Source of the DNA: Rhodocyclales bacterium
GTDB taxonomy: Bacteria; Pseudomonadota; Gammaproteobacteria; Burkholderiales; Rhodocyclaceae
Reading direction: 5' to 3'
Length of the DNA stretch: 44,904 nucleotides
NCBI GenBank assembly: GCA_026399435.1
Contig: JAPLQX010000050.1
Location: forward strand, 1 to 44,904
Below are positions 26,486-40,892 of the stretch, piece after piece (within the stretch, counting starts at the first letter, position 1; each line of letters opens with the position of its first letter). The notes under the pieces were generated by a model. It was not told where the DNA came from. It searched no databases and saw only the letters and a program-made list of their open reading frames with translations. Position numbers and translations under genes: made by a program.

Positions 26486-27824
26486 GATGAAGATACCGGC
26501 GCGCAAACGGATCGCCGCGGGCGTCGGGCTGCTCGCCACCCTGGTGCTGCCGGTGGCGGCCGAGCCGGAGGCCGCTCCCGACTATGCAAGGTCAACGCTT
26601 TCCGGCGACTGGGGCGGTTCCCGCAGCGAACTCTGGCAGCGCGGCCTGGCACTGGAAGCCGGACTGAAATTCGATAGCCTGCGCAACCACGGTGGAATAA
26701 TGGATGGCAGCCAGACGGTCAGCCATCTTGAGCTGAAGCTGCGCGCCGACCTGGAAAAACTGCTGGGCTGGAGCGATGCCGTCGCCTACCTCAATACCGA
26801 TACCGATCGCGGCGCCGGCATCAACGCACGGCGTACCGGCAGCCTGATGGGTGTCAGCAATATCGAGGTGCCGGTGCCGACGACGCGCCTGTTCCACGCC
26901 TGGGTGCAAAAGGGCTACCTCGACAACCGCTTCTCCGTTCTGGCCGGCATCTACCCGATCGATTCGGAATTCTTCACCATGGATTCGGCGGCAACCCTGC
27001 TGCATCCCGCCTACGGCACGCCCGCCGATCTGGCGCTGACCAACGCGCCGTCGATATTCAACAACGCCGCCTTCGGCATCCGTGCCAAGTGGCTGTCGGA
27101 GAATCGCGAGTGGTATGCCATGGGCGCGCTGATGGATGGCGTTCCCAACGACCCGGCACGGCCGAAAGCCACGGCGATCCGCTTTGCCAAGGGCGATGGC
27201 GCCTTCGTCATCGGCGAAATCGGCTGGATGCCATTCGAAACCGGTCATCTCTTCGAGCCGGTAGACCCGTCAAAGGTCAGGCCGACACCTGAACTCGCCG
27301 CCCACGAAAAGTATGGCGGAATCAGCAAGTACGCCTTGGGATTCTGGCGCTACGGAAATCCGGTAGCGGACCAACTCGACGTCGATGCCGACGGCAACCC
27401 GCTGCAGCGCCGTTCGCAGGGCGGCTACCTGCTCGCCGAGCGCACGCTCTTCAGTCTCGGCGCGGAAGCCGGGCGTGACCTCACGGCCTTTGGCCGCTAC
27501 GCGTTCGGCACCGGCCATTCGACAGCCATCGATCGCATGTGGAATCTCGGCGTGCGCTTGCGTGGCCCATTGACCAGCCGGCCGGATGACAGCCTTGCGA
27601 TCGGCTGGACGCGCAGCCGCCTGGCACCCAAGTGGCGCGCCGTGCAGCAAGCCGGCGGCATCGACACCGCAAGCGCCGAGGAAGCATTCGAGATCACCTG
27701 GCGGGCGGCGCTCACGCACTGGTTCGCTCTGCAACCCAATCTGCAGCATGTCCGCCATCCCGGCGGAGCATCAACGGCGCGCAATGCGACGCTGCTTGGC
27801 GCGCGGGTCGAGATCACGTTCTGA
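26484..27824 (+). CDS. OprB-family carbohydrate-selective porin
   Basis: A 446-residue outer-membrane porin. The signal peptide is MMKIPARKRIAAGVGLLATL plus VLPVAA, followed by LSGDWGGSRSELWQRGLALE, the conserved OprB N-terminus. The body has alternating beta-strand character, with LAGIYPIDSEFFTMDSAATLL and ALTNAPSIFNNAAFGIRAKW typical of the family, and ends with ARVEITF, an outer-membrane C-terminal signature with terminal Phe. OprB channels admit sugars or other small solutes; the selectivity here is unknown. ATG at 26484 or 26487 are equivalent. pccA converges 33 bases beyond the stop. Confidence 0.92.
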   Translation: MMKIPARKRIAAGVGLLATLVLPVAAEPEAAPDYARSTLSGDWGGSRSELWQRGLALEAGLKFDSLRNHGGIMDGSQTVSHLELKLRADLEKLLGWSDAVAYLNTDTDRGAGINARRTGSLMGVSNIEVPVPTTRLFHAWVQKGYLDNRFSVLAGIYPIDSEFFTMDSAATLLHPAYGTPADLALTNAPSIFNNAAFGIRAKWLSENREWYAMGALMDGVPNDPARPKATAIRFAKGDGAFVIGEIGWMPFETGHLFEPVDPSKVRPTPELAAHEKYGGISKYALGFWRYGNPVADQLDVDADGNPLQRRSQGGYLLAERTLFSLGAEAGRDLTAFGRYAFGTGHSTAIDRMWNLGVRLRGPLTSRPDDSLAIGWTRSRLAPKWRAVQQAGGIDTASAEEAFEITWRAALTHWFALQPNLQHVRHPGGASTARNATLLGARVEITF

Positions 27825-27857
27825 CCGGAATCACCGTCCCGCCCGCGCCGACTCCCG

Positions 27858-29843
<1,986 letters not shown>

Positions 29844-29858
29844 TATTCTCTCCGGCGC

Positions 29859-31391
<1,533 letters not shown>

Positions 31392-31413
31392 GCGAAACCT
31401 CCGATCGAACAAA

Positions 31414-32418
31414 CTAGAAATAGCGGCTGACCAGCCCCAGCAGGCGCTGTGCTGCTGCAGCCGGCGTGGTGGTGCCGGCTTCCACGGAATCTGAAAGGTC
31501 GGCCAGCGCGGCCTGCACGCCGGGGTGCTCGCGAAAGCGGCTGCGCAAGCCCGAATCAATTTGCTGCCACATCCAGGCGAGGGCCTGGTGGCGGCGCTTT
31601 TCCTCGAACTCGCCGCTGGCAGTCAGAGTGCTCCTGAACCTTTCGACGACCTGCCAGAATTCGGCGAGGCCATCCTTGCGCAAGGCGGAAAGCGTCAGCA
31701 CCGGCGGCTGCCAGTTGGCCGAAACCGGATGCAGCATCGACAAGGCCGAGCGCATTTGCGCGGCGGCGAGCTGCGCCGCCTGCGGATCGATATCCGCCTT
31801 GTTGAACACAACCAGATCGGCGAGTTCCATGATGCCCTTCTTGAGCGCCTGCAGATCGTCGCCGGCGTTGGGCAGCTGCAGCAGAACAAAGATGTCGGTC
31901 ATGCCGGCGACCGCGGTTTCGGACTGGCCGACACCCACCGTTTCGACAATGATGATGTCGTAGCCGGCTACCTCGCACAGCAGCACGGCTTCGCGCGTGT
32001 GCTCGGCCACGCCGCCGAGGCTACCCGAGGACGGCGAGGGCCGGATGAATGCTTCCGTGCGCTGCGAGAGCAGTTCCATGCGGGTCTTGTCGCCGAGTAT
32101 CGAGCCGCCATGCACGGTCGATGAAGGATCGACGGCGAGAACGGCGACGCGATGACCACGCTCGATCAGGAACATGCCCAGGGCTTCGATGAAGGTCGAC
32201 TTGCCCACCCCCGGCACGCCAGAGATGCCGATGCGCATCGATCGGCCGCTGTGCGGCAAGAGTGCGTCGAGCAGTTTCTGTGCCCGCTGGCGATGCTCGG
32301 AACGAGTCGACTCGACCAGCGTGATGGCCTTGGCCAGCGCACGCCGGTTACCGGCCAGCAAGTCGGCGACCAGCGGCGCATCCACGTCGGCTTGGCCCAG
32401 TTCGGGCATCGGCTGCAT
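31414..32418 (-). CDS. meaB: Methylmalonyl-CoA mutase-associated GTPase MeaB
   Basis: A 334-residue G3E-family GTPase that protects and loads methylmalonyl-CoA mutase with adenosylcobalamin. The P-loop GVPGVGKS is at residues 67-74; [35 protein letters not shown] and [12 protein letters not shown] are characteristic of the MeaB/ArgK family, and NKAD is the guanine-specificity motif. The ATG at 32418 begins 7 bases after the mutase stop; an ATG three codons later is an alternative, and any longer start would overlap the mutase. The immediate adjacency to the mutase supports this chaperone role. Confidence 0.95.
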   Translation of the reverse strand: MQPMPELGQADVDAPLVADLLAGNRRALAKAITLVESTRSEHRQRAQKLLDALLPHSGRSMRIGISGVPGVGKSTFIEALGMFLIERGHRVAVLAVDPSSTVHGGSILGDKTRMELLSQRTEAFIRPSPSSGSLGGVAEHTREAVLLCEVAGYDIIIVETVGVGQSETAVAGMTDIFVLLQLPNAGDDLQALKKGIMELADLVVFNKADIDPQAAQLAAAQMRSALSMLHPVSANWQPPVLTLSALRKDGLAEFWQVVERFRSTLTASGEFEEKRRHQALAWMWQQIDSGLRSRFREHPGVQAALADLSDSVEAGTTTPAAAAQRLLGLVSRYF

Positions 32419-32425
32419 GTTCAGA

Positions 32426-34591
<2,166 letters not shown>

Positions 34592-34633
34592 GTCTCTTCC
34601 TTTTTAAGGCGCTTGACTTCCTGACGAGGAGCT

Positions 34634-34663
34634 ATGATACTGCATCCATAATTATGAATGCAA
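34634..34663 (-). promoter_or_regulatory. Predicted promoter of the mutase-meaB-pccB-pccA operon
   Basis: On the - strand, TTGCAT (34663-34658) and TATCAT (34639-34634) lie 18 bases apart and resemble sigma-70 -35 and -10 boxes, about 40 bases before the mutase start. On the + strand, TTGACT (34613-34618) with TATGAT (34633, 14-base spacer) or TGATAC (34635, 16-base spacer) could serve the regulator gene, so the two promoters would overlap at about 34633-34640. Spacing on the + strand is not ideal. Confidence 0.45.
34641..34662. promoter_or_regulatory. 22-bp near-palindrome, candidate operator of the GntR regulator
   Basis: TGCATCCATAATTATGAATG plus CA reads as its own reverse complement except for one mismatched pair. 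Its centre CATAATTATG (34647-34656) is a perfect palindrome and includes the regulator's start codon. It covers the spacer and much of the -35 box of the predicted mutase promoter. AT-rich and symmetrical in a GC-rich genome, it has the size expected for a dimeric FCD-type GntR repressor site. Confidence 0.6.
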
Positions 34664-35325
34664 GACCGTCATCGCATATTCTCACCGCACCCGCTTTGTA
34701 TGAACAGGTGGCTGAGCGTTTGCGCACCCGCATTTTCGCGCATGAGCTGCCGCCCGGGAGCTGGATCGACGAGCAAGCGCTTGCTCTGGAGTACGGCATC
34801 AGCCGCACGCCGCTGCGCGAAGCGCTGAAAGTGCTCGCCGCCGAAGGCTTGGTCGTGCTCAAGCCACGCCGCGGCTGCTATGTGACCCAGCTGTCGGAAC
34901 AGGACATCGACGAGGTGTTCCCCGTGATGGCGCTGCTCGAAGGACGGGTCGCCGCGGAGGCGGCGCGCCGTGCCACCAGCGCCGACTTTGCTCGCCTCGC
35001 CGCAATTCACGAGGAACTCGAACGGCACGCAGCCGCCAACGATGCCGACCGCTTTTTCGAGACCAACCAGCGCTTTCACGCCGCGCTGCAGGAAATCGCC
35101 GGCAACCGCTATCTTGCACAACTGATCGACGATGCGCGCAAGGTCATCAAGCTTACCCGCCGCGACTCTCTGCGGCTTGAAGGTCGCCTGAAGCAATCGC
35201 TGGCGGAACATCGCGGAATCCTCGAAGCCTTGCGCATGAAGGATTCCGCTTTGGCGGGACAGCGCATGCACGACCATCTGCTGTCCGGGCGGGCCGCGCT
35301 GGCGCGGCTGGCAACTTCCAGCTGA
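34654..35325 (+). CDS. GntR-family transcriptional regulator with FCD domain
   Basis: A 223-residue regulator. The winged helix-turn-helix spans about 15-75 (LYEQVAERLRTRIFAHELPP, then YGISRTPLREALKVLAAEGL). The all-helical FCD ligand domain spans about 87-210, with H142, H186 and H208 in positions that commonly bind a metal next to a carboxylate ligand. Such proteins usually sense small organic acids or acyl metabolites. It is divergent from the methylmalonyl-CoA mutase operon, so control of propionyl-CoA or methylmalonyl-CoA metabolism is a reasonable inference. The start was placed at the ATG inside the 22-bp palindrome; no Shine-Dalgarno precedes it closely, so the mRNA may have a very short leader. 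Confidence 0.9.
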   Translation: MNARPSSHILTAPALYEQVAERLRTRIFAHELPPGSWIDEQALALEYGISRTPLREALKVLAAEGLVVLKPRRGCYVTQLSEQDIDEVFPVMALLEGRVAAEAARRATSADFARLAAIHEELERHAAANDADRFFETNQRFHAALQEIAGNRYLAQLIDDARKVIKLTRRDSLRLEGRLKQSLAEHRGILEALRMKDSALAGQRMHDHLLSGRAALARLATSS

Positions 35326-35639
35326 TCCTGCAGCAACACTAGTTGAGGCCAATGTTGGCTGGCGGACCACTACGACCGCGACACGGAACGCTCGGTCGCT
35401 GTATTCGCCTCGAATCGGCAGGCAAGCCAATCCACCTAAACAGGAAATGCATAAGTGGGGCGACCCCTTGCCAAACACGACAAACGCGAACGGTACCGCC
35501 GTCAAAGGCCACCCCATCCGAAATGCGGCGCAGAATAGAATGAACGCATGAGGAAAATCCATGAAATTTCGGCAACAGAACCGGCCCAAGGAGAGCACCG
35601 CTCGCCTGCGATGACGACCAAAGCGTCCGGCGAGTTGCC
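35326..35639. other. 314-base gap after the GntR gene, no clear gene
   Basis: I see no convincing terminator, promoter or RNA gene here. A 31-codon frame (35548-35643, MRKIHEISATEPAQGEHRSP onward) ends in an ATGA overlap with the next start and could be a leader peptide or chance. A short hairpin GCCAA-TG-TTGGC is at 35348-35359. TAGAAT at 35536 is -10-like but lacks a good -35 box. Confidence 0.5.
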
Positions 35640-37004
35640 ATGAGCGGGAAAGCGTCAGGACTGGACTTGTCCGCTGTGCGCAGTGCCGCCGAAGGTATCG
35701 TTTGGCCTGGCATTCCGGAGGACAGCTCTGCTCAACTTCTGGCCACCTGCTTTCAGCTTGACCGCTCTCAGTGGTGGACGCCCGAAATGTTGCAGGAGCA
35801 TCAGTTGCGGCAGTTACGGCTTGTCCTGAGACATGCCCAGGCAACGGTTCCCTACTACTCGCGGACCCTCGGCGATATGGATGTCGAGCGGCTGGACTGG
35901 GCCGGTTTTTTGGCGCTGCCGATCCTTCAACGCAGCACTGTGCAGGCGCAGTTCAATGCGCTTGCAAGTCGGCAACCCCCAACCAGTCACGGCCGCGTGT
36001 CGCCCGGCCAAAGCTCGGGCTCGACCGGAAAGCCGATCCAGTTTCTTTTTACGATGCTGTCTCAGTTGTTCTGGAAAGCGCTGACGCTGCGCGAGCATCT
36101 TTGGCATAACCGCGATTTCACGGGCAAGTTCTCGGCAATACGGGTGAAGATTGAAGATGGCCATTTCTCCAACTGGGGGCCGCCAGTGGCAGAAGTTTTC
36201 CAGACAGGGCCCTCGGCCACCCTGAATGTACGTACGGATATCGCCAAACAGCTGGAATGGTTGCAGCGTGAAGACCCTGACTACCTGATCACCCACGCGA
36301 GCAACCTCGGCGCCCTGGCCGAACTGAGCATCGAGCGCGGAGTACGCCTGCCAAGCCTGCGGCAAGCACGAACCATCAGCGAAACACTGCGTCCGGACTT
36401 GCGTGACCGGGTGCGTGAAGCGTGGAATGTCGAGATCGCCGACGTATATAGCTGTGAGGAGGTCGGCGCAATCGCCCTGCAATGTCCCCAACACGAGCAT
36501 TACCACGTCCAGTCGGAAAACCTGATTGTCGAAGTGCTCAATCCCGACGGCAAGGAGTGCAAGCCGGGGGAGACCGGCGAAGTGGTTCTCACCACGCTTC
36601 ACAACTTTGCCATGCCGCTGATCCGCTATCGAATCGGCGACTATGCCGAGGTCGGCGAAGCCTGCGCCTGCGGGCGGGGTTTGCCCGTGCTCAAGCGCAT
36701 TCATGGCCGCCAGCGCAACATGCTTAAGCTACCCAACGGCAGCCAGCACTGGCCGAGCTTTCCCGCCAGTCTTTGGCGTGCTATCGCCCCCGTCGAACAG
36801 TTTCAACTGGTGCAACGCTGCCTTGATGAAATCGAAGCCAATTATGTAATGTCCAGGGACCTGGATGAACACGAGGCGGCGCAGATTGTCGCTGCGCTCC
36901 AGGATCGACTGGGCTTTCCGTTCCGGATCCGGTTGCAAAGGCTGCCCTCTATCGGGCGTAGCGCACCTCACAAGTTCGAGGACTTTATCTCGGCACTGCC
37001 TTGA
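35640..37004 (+). CDS. PaaK/CapK-family adenylate-forming ligase, substrate unknown
   Basis: A 454-residue relative of phenylacetate-CoA ligase and of CapK-type capsule proteins. SSGSTGKP (125-132) is the nucleotide-binding P-loop of this superfamily; YSCEEVGAIALQCPQHEHYH matches the region before the adenylate site; TGEVVLTTLHNFAMPLIRYR followed by IGDYAEVG is the conserved core; CACGRGLPVLKRIHGRQRN is the hinge region with the CxCGR motif. It probably activates a carboxylate as an acyl-adenylate, then may transfer it to CoA or another acceptor. With sulfotransferase genes nearby, a role in surface or secondary-metabolite modification is plausible but unproven. GGCGAG upstream is a weak ribosome-binding site. 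Confidence 0.82.
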   Translation: MSGKASGLDLSAVRSAAEGIVWPGIPEDSSAQLLATCFQLDRSQWWTPEMLQEHQLRQLRLVLRHAQATVPYYSRTLGDMDVERLDWAGFLALPILQRSTVQAQFNALASRQPPTSHGRVSPGQSSGSTGKPIQFLFTMLSQLFWKALTLREHLWHNRDFTGKFSAIRVKIEDGHFSNWGPPVAEVFQTGPSATLNVRTDIAKQLEWLQREDPDYLITHASNLGALAELSIERGVRLPSLRQARTISETLRPDLRDRVREAWNVEIADVYSCEEVGAIALQCPQHEHYHVQSENLIVEVLNPDGKECKPGETGEVVLTTLHNFAMPLIRYRIGDYAEVGEACACGRGLPVLKRIHGRQRNMLKLPNGSQHWPSFPASLWRAIAPVEQFQLVQRCLDEIEANYVMSRDLDEHEAAQIVAALQDRLGFPFRIRLQRLPSIGRSAPHKFEDFISALP

Positions 37005-37088
37005 CCCATGAACGAATGAAGGCAGCGTGTAACAAAGAGCAGGACAGGCAGGACTCAAGCATCCCGATACGACAGGCAGGGAAGCCTT

Positions 37089-37763
37089 CTACCGCCGAAT
37101 GCACTCGGTTGCCGCCCTCACCTGGCGCTTTGTTCCCAAATGAATAAAGTCAGATAGATCAGAGACACATTGCGTAGAGTTGGCCAGCAAGGCGTCATAA
37201 TTCAGGGCATGGCTGGGGATTTGAAGATTGGTTGTGTGCCAGGCTGCGAATTCTGCGTAGCGGCCAATAGTATCCATTGCGGACTGCGTGGTTCGCGCGG
37301 GTAGCTGGCGGGCAAGTTCCGGCAGTCCCAACAAGTCAATTGCAGCATCCTCGACATCCCGTTCCACGCGCACGATAGACAATCTGTGCGGGTCCAGTCT
37401 TTCCGCGCTGATCCAGGAAAGCAGCGTTACGCAGAATCGGGGGTCCTTGATTCCCCACATTTTCGGTTCAAGCGTCCAGTCGAGGAGGCGGGCGCGCTGC
37501 AAGAGCGCAAGGTCTCCTCTGCTTGAGAGCACTTGGGGATGCTCTGGCCATGCAACGCTCGAACCGACCGACTTGATCAATCGGTTGTTTGCAATCCTTA
37601 CATCCTTGTGCTGAAAATAGCCGTCGGGGTTGAATCGGTCAGCCTTCAGCATTCGTCCACCGGGACCAAAATCAACACCAAGTTTCGACAGAATTCGACT
37701 GACGAGAGACGTTCCCGATCTGAAGGGTCCCAATATGACGATGCATGTCAAACGATTCTTCAC
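37089..37763 (-). CDS. Sulfotransferase-family protein (PAPS-dependent, small)
   Basis: A 224-residue sulfotransferase-like protein. GPFRSGTS at residues 12-19 is the 5'-phosphosulfate-binding loop, and SIVRVERDVEDAAIDLL resembles the 3'-phosphate-binding strand and helix. WGIKDPRFCVTLLSWI matches a motif common in this family. Acceptor unknown. The start is GTG with GGAGGAG upstream, a strong ribosome-binding site. It is on the opposite strand to the ligase before it, and the converging stops are 84 bases apart. Together with cysC and a second sulfotransferase nearby it suggests a local sulfation function. Confidence 0.78.
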   Translation of the reverse strand: MKNRLTCIVILGPFRSGTSLVSRILSKLGVDFGPGGRMLKADRFNPDGYFQHKDVRIANNRLIKSVGSSVAWPEHPQVLSSRGDLALLQRARLLDWTLEPKMWGIKDPRFCVTLLSWISAERLDPHRLSIVRVERDVEDAAIDLLGLPELARQLPARTTQSAMDTIGRYAEFAAWHTTNLQIPSHALNYDALLANSTQCVSDLSDFIHLGTKRQVRAATECIRR

Positions 37764-37838
37764 CGTGCTCCTCCAGCTTCAATATCAGCAAACCTTGCCA
37801 TCGCCGAGAACATTTGCCAAAGCGGCGACTACGACCAT

Positions 37839-38737
37839 TCAGACTCCGTTTTGTCGCAACCATTCCAGCAACCGTTTCCAGCCGTCCTCCGCCGCGTCCT
37901 TGCGGTAGCTCGGCCGGTAGTCAGCATGGAAGGCATGCGGCGCATCGGGATAGACATGGATCTGCGACTTGCTTCCCGCCTTCGTCAATGCCGACTGCAT
38001 ATCTTCGACCTGATCCGCGGTGATGCCCTGATCCTTGCCCGCATACAAGCCCAATACCGGCGCCTTCATCTGATCCGCCAGATCGATCGGGTGCTTGGGC
38101 TGGCGCGGCGTCGGCGACCCTTCCAGATGTCCGTACCAGGCTACCGCCGCCTTCAGTTGCGGATTGTGCGCGGCGTACAACCAGACGGTGCGCCCGCCGC
38201 GGCAGAAGCCCGTCACCGCCAGGCGCTGCGGGTCGCCGCCGTTCTTCGCGGCCCATGCCGCACAGGCGTCCAGATCGCTCATATGTTCGGCATCGGACGA
38301 CGCTGCTACCGGCCCCGCCAGGATTTCCTGGACATTGCTCATCTTCGCCGTTTCGCCGTGTCATATATACATATCCACGGCAATCGCCAGATAGCCGGCC
38401 TTGGCCAGCCTGCGGCAGACATCGCGGAGGTACTCATGCACGCCGAATATCTCGTGGATCACCAGAACCGTAGGCAGCTTTGATCCTCCGGCAGGCATGG
38501 CGCGATAGCCCGGCAGTTCGCGATCCGCAGCAGGCACCATGATCTCGCCGGCCAGCAAACCTTCGGTATCGGTCTTGATCACGGTTTGGGCCGAAATCGG
38601 CTGCACCGCGAGGGCGAATCCTGCGCCGACGGCGGTAGCGATGAGGTTGCGGCGGTTGAAGGGTTCCGTCGGCAGCAGGCCGCGAACTGGGCCCGGTCGT
38701 CTGTGTTCATTGCCGGGTTGCGTTGAGACGTGTTCAT
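37839..38737 (-). pseudogene. Dienelactone hydrolase family protein, disrupted
   Basis: A Tat-exported dienelactone hydrolase-like gene with two lesions. The ATG at 38737 has AAGGAG upstream and reads MNTSQRNPAMNTDDRAQFA, but the Tat-like signal EPFNRRNLIATAVGAGFALA continues only in another frame, so about one base is missing near 38680. Farther on, an in-frame TGA at 38361-38363 interrupts the protein after YLAIAVDMYI; the same frame continues beyond it with [14 protein letters not shown] and keeps the active-site pieces: nucleophile elbow GFCRGGR, the aspartate in YAGKDQG and the histidine in PHAFH. Decay looks recent because the rest is well preserved. A sequencing error could explain the frameshift but less easily the stop region. 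Confidence 0.8.
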
Positions 38738-38809
38738 TCAGGTCTCCTTGGATTGGGTTGGGGAACCCGTAAAATACCCCGACACGACAGCCATTTCAAT
38801 GAGGACATC

Positions 38810-39397
38810 ATGAGCGCGCCACCGATCAGTCGCTATCCCGTTCCGGGTCTGGAAGATCTGCCTGAGGACATCCGCGCCCGCATCCTCGAGGTGCAGGAAA
38901 AGTCCGGCTTCGTTCCCAACGTGTTCCTCGCCCTGGCCCACCGCCCGGCCGAGTGGCGCGCCTTCTTTGCCTTCCACGACGCGCTGATGGAAAAGGACTG
39001 CGGCCTCTCCAAGGCGGAGCGCGAGATGATCGTGGTCGCCACCTCGAACGCCAACGGCTGCCAGTATTGCGTGGTCGCCCACGGCGCCATCCTGCGCATT
39101 CGGGCCAAGAACCCACTGGTCGCCGACCAGGTCGCGATCAACCACCGCAAGGCCGACATCACGCCGCGGCAGAAAGCCATGCTCTACTTCGCCATGAAGG
39201 TCGCGCTCGATTCGGCCGCGATCGGCGACGCCGACTACGACACCCTGCGCGGACACGGCTTCAACGACGAGGACATCTGGGACATCGGAGCCGTGGCGGC
39301 ATTTTTCGGCCTCAGCAACCGCATGGCGAACATGACCGCGATGCGTCCGAACGACGAGTTCTACCTGATGGGGCGTGTACCCAAGCCGAAGCAGTGA
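38810..39397 (+). CDS. Peroxidase-related AhpD/CMD-fold protein
   Basis: A 195-residue all-helical protein of the carboxymuconolactone decarboxylase / AhpD family, subtype 'peroxidase-related enzyme'. The signature CQYCVVAH places the redox pair at C84 and C87 with H91. LSKAEREMIVVATSNANG before it and FNDEDIWDIGAVAAFFGLSN after it are typical. Such proteins can reduce peroxides with thiol donors, but most members have no assigned partner. The ATG at 38810 has TGAGGA upstream and is divergent from the decayed hydrolase across 72 bases. cysC begins 32 bases after its stop. Confidence 0.9.
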   Translation: MSAPPISRYPVPGLEDLPEDIRARILEVQEKSGFVPNVFLALAHRPAEWRAFFAFHDALMEKDCGLSKAEREMIVVATSNANGCQYCVVAHGAILRIRAKNPLVADQVAINHRKADITPRQKAMLYFAMKVALDSAAIGDADYDTLRGHGFNDEDIWDIGAVAAFFGLSNRMANMTAMRPNDEFYLMGRVPKPKQ

Positions 39398-39429
39398 CAT
39401 TTCATGAGCATCAATTGCCCGGCCACCCT

Positions 39430-40047
39430 ATGACAACGATGGAATCGATCCACAAGCAACCGCACCATTTCGGCAAGGCCGAACGAGCCCGCGCGCTCGG
39501 ACAAAAGCCCTGCGTGGTCTGGCTGACCGGGCTCAGCGCGGCCGGCAAATCATCGATAGCGGAGGAACTGCAGGCGAGGCTGTTCGATCGCCGCCTGCAC
39601 TGCTACCTGCTGGATGGCGACATCGTGCGCACCGGACTGAGCCGCGATCTCGGCTACTCCGACGCCGACCGCCAGGAACACATCCGGCGTGTAGGAGAGA
39701 TCGCCCGGCTGTTCGTCGATGCCGGATTGATCGTGCTGGTGGCGCTGATATCGCCGTTCCGCGCCGAGCGGAGAGCGGTCCGCGCGCTGTTCGAGCCCGG
39801 CGAGTTCATCGAGGTCTTTGTGGACACGCCGCTGCCTGTCTGCGAACAGCGCGACCCCAAGGGGCTATACCGACGCGCACGGGCCGGCCAGGTGCCGCTA
39901 TTTACCGGCATCGACTCACCCTATGAAGTTCCGGAACAGGCTGAAGTCACCCTGCCGGCCGGCGAGATCGGAATCGACGAGTGCGTTTTGCGGCTGGTGG
40001 ATTTTCTGCAGTGCCGGGGCAACATTCCCGTCAGGGACGAACCATAA
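39430..40047 (+). CDS. cysC: Adenylylsulfate (APS) kinase CysC
   Basis: CysC phosphorylates adenylylsulfate to PAPS, the sulfuryl donor for sulfotransferases. The 205-residue protein has the P-loop GLSAAGKS (34-41), LLDGDIVRTGLSRDLGYSDADR, EHIRRVGEIARLFVDAGLIV, LISPFRAERRAVRALF, FVDTPLPVCEQRDPKGLYRRAR and FTGIDSPYEVPEQAE, the full set of APS-kinase motifs. A nine-codon frame (39404-39433) ends in an ATGA overlap with this ATG; no other ribosome-binding site is evident. Its end overlaps by 17 bases the end of the convergent sulfotransferase gene, a likely user of PAPS. No ATP sulfurylase gene is in the window. Confidence 0.95.
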   Translation: MTTMESIHKQPHHFGKAERARALGQKPCVVWLTGLSAAGKSSIAEELQARLFDRRLHCYLLDGDIVRTGLSRDLGYSDADRQEHIRRVGEIARLFVDAGLIVLVALISPFRAERRAVRALFEPGEFIEVFVDTPLPVCEQRDPKGLYRRARAGQVPLFTGIDSPYEVPEQAEVTLPAGEIGIDECVLRLVDFLQCRGNIPVRDEP

Positions 40048-40855
40048 GCACATTGCAACGGCTGCTGGCCGTGTTGTACCAGAAGGACAACTTTGCGTAC
40101 TGCTCGAAAAGGTCGGGCGGCAGAATGGTCTCACGCGGCTCGAGGCTGACCTTGCGGCGCACCTTGTGCAAGCCGGCCAGGCCCAAGCCCTCGTCATAAT
40201 CCGGCATATCGAACTGCAGGTTGTCGTAGTCGTGCGGAAAAGGCTCTTCGCCGAGGAACTGGTAGATCAGCGGAATCACGTGCGCGGGCCGCTGCACCAG
40301 AAGATCGTAATCGACCACCAGCATCGCCCGGCCCTGTTCGCTGTAATAGGCTTCCTTGAGGCCGGAGTAGGCCAGGCCCACCAGGCGGTTGCGCTGCGCC
40401 AAGGTCTCGGTACGGGTGAACACGGTGCTGCGTTCGGCATCGTTGCCGAACAGCGCGGTGTTTTCATAGGGGTTCTTGCGATACAGGCGCTCGATGCTGT
40501 CCATCACCCATGCGACATTGCGCACACAGGCAATCACGCGGGCCTGCGGAAACAGGTCGAGCAATGCCGGCAGGCGCGCCGTCCACGACCGGTTGGTGTC
40601 GAACACCACCTGCTTTTCGGCCGGCAGGTCGGCATAGTAGGACTCGAACAGGCCATGCAGCAAACGGCGGCGCTGGGGGATGCTGACCTGAGCCGCCCAC
40701 TCGCTGCCGACGCTGACCTGGGCCACCAGCGACGAGAAGAAAGCGGCAAGCGGACTGCTGACCCCGGCATGGAAGCGCGGGTTCTGGCTCAGGATCGCCG
40801 ACAGCAGCGTCGACCCGGAGCGGGGCAGCCCGGAAATGAAATGAAAACGCTGCAC
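40031..40855 (-). CDS. Sulfotransferase (PAPS-dependent)
   Basis: A 274-residue sulfotransferase. GLPRSGST at residues 9-16 is the 5'-phosphosulfate loop. VVFDTNRSWTARLPALLDLF and ARVIACVRNVAWVMDSIERL match the 3'-phosphate-binding region, and AMLVVDYDLLVQRP with IPLIYQFLGEEPFPHDYDNL is the conserved C-terminal part. The GTG at 40855 starts directly at the expected N-terminus (VQRFHFISG); the frame continues upstream, but that part is arginine-rich and looks untranslated. Acceptor unknown. The 3' end overlaps cysC, so the two convergent genes are tightly interlocked. Confidence 0.9.
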   Translation of the reverse strand: MQRFHFISGLPRSGSTLLSAILSQNPRFHAGVSSPLAAFFSSLVAQVSVGSEWAAQVSIPQRRRLLHGLFESYYADLPAEKQVVFDTNRSWTARLPALLDLFPQARVIACVRNVAWVMDSIERLYRKNPYENTALFGNDAERSTVFTRTETLAQRNRLVGLAYSGLKEAYYSEQGRAMLVVDYDLLVQRPAHVIPLIYQFLGEEPFPHDYDNLQFDMPDYDEGLGLAGLHKVRRKVSLEPRETILPPDLFEQYAKLSFWYNTASSRCNVLMVRP

Positions 40856-40892
40856 GCTTGCTGAGCGGTAAGAGTCGGCGCTGGCTATGCGG

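Noticed and set aside
38361..38363. Selenocysteine or programmed readthrough at the in-frame TGA of the hydrolase
   Set aside because: The position is not the catalytic cysteine, which is present downstream as Cys, and the gene also has a frameshift near its start; decay is simpler.
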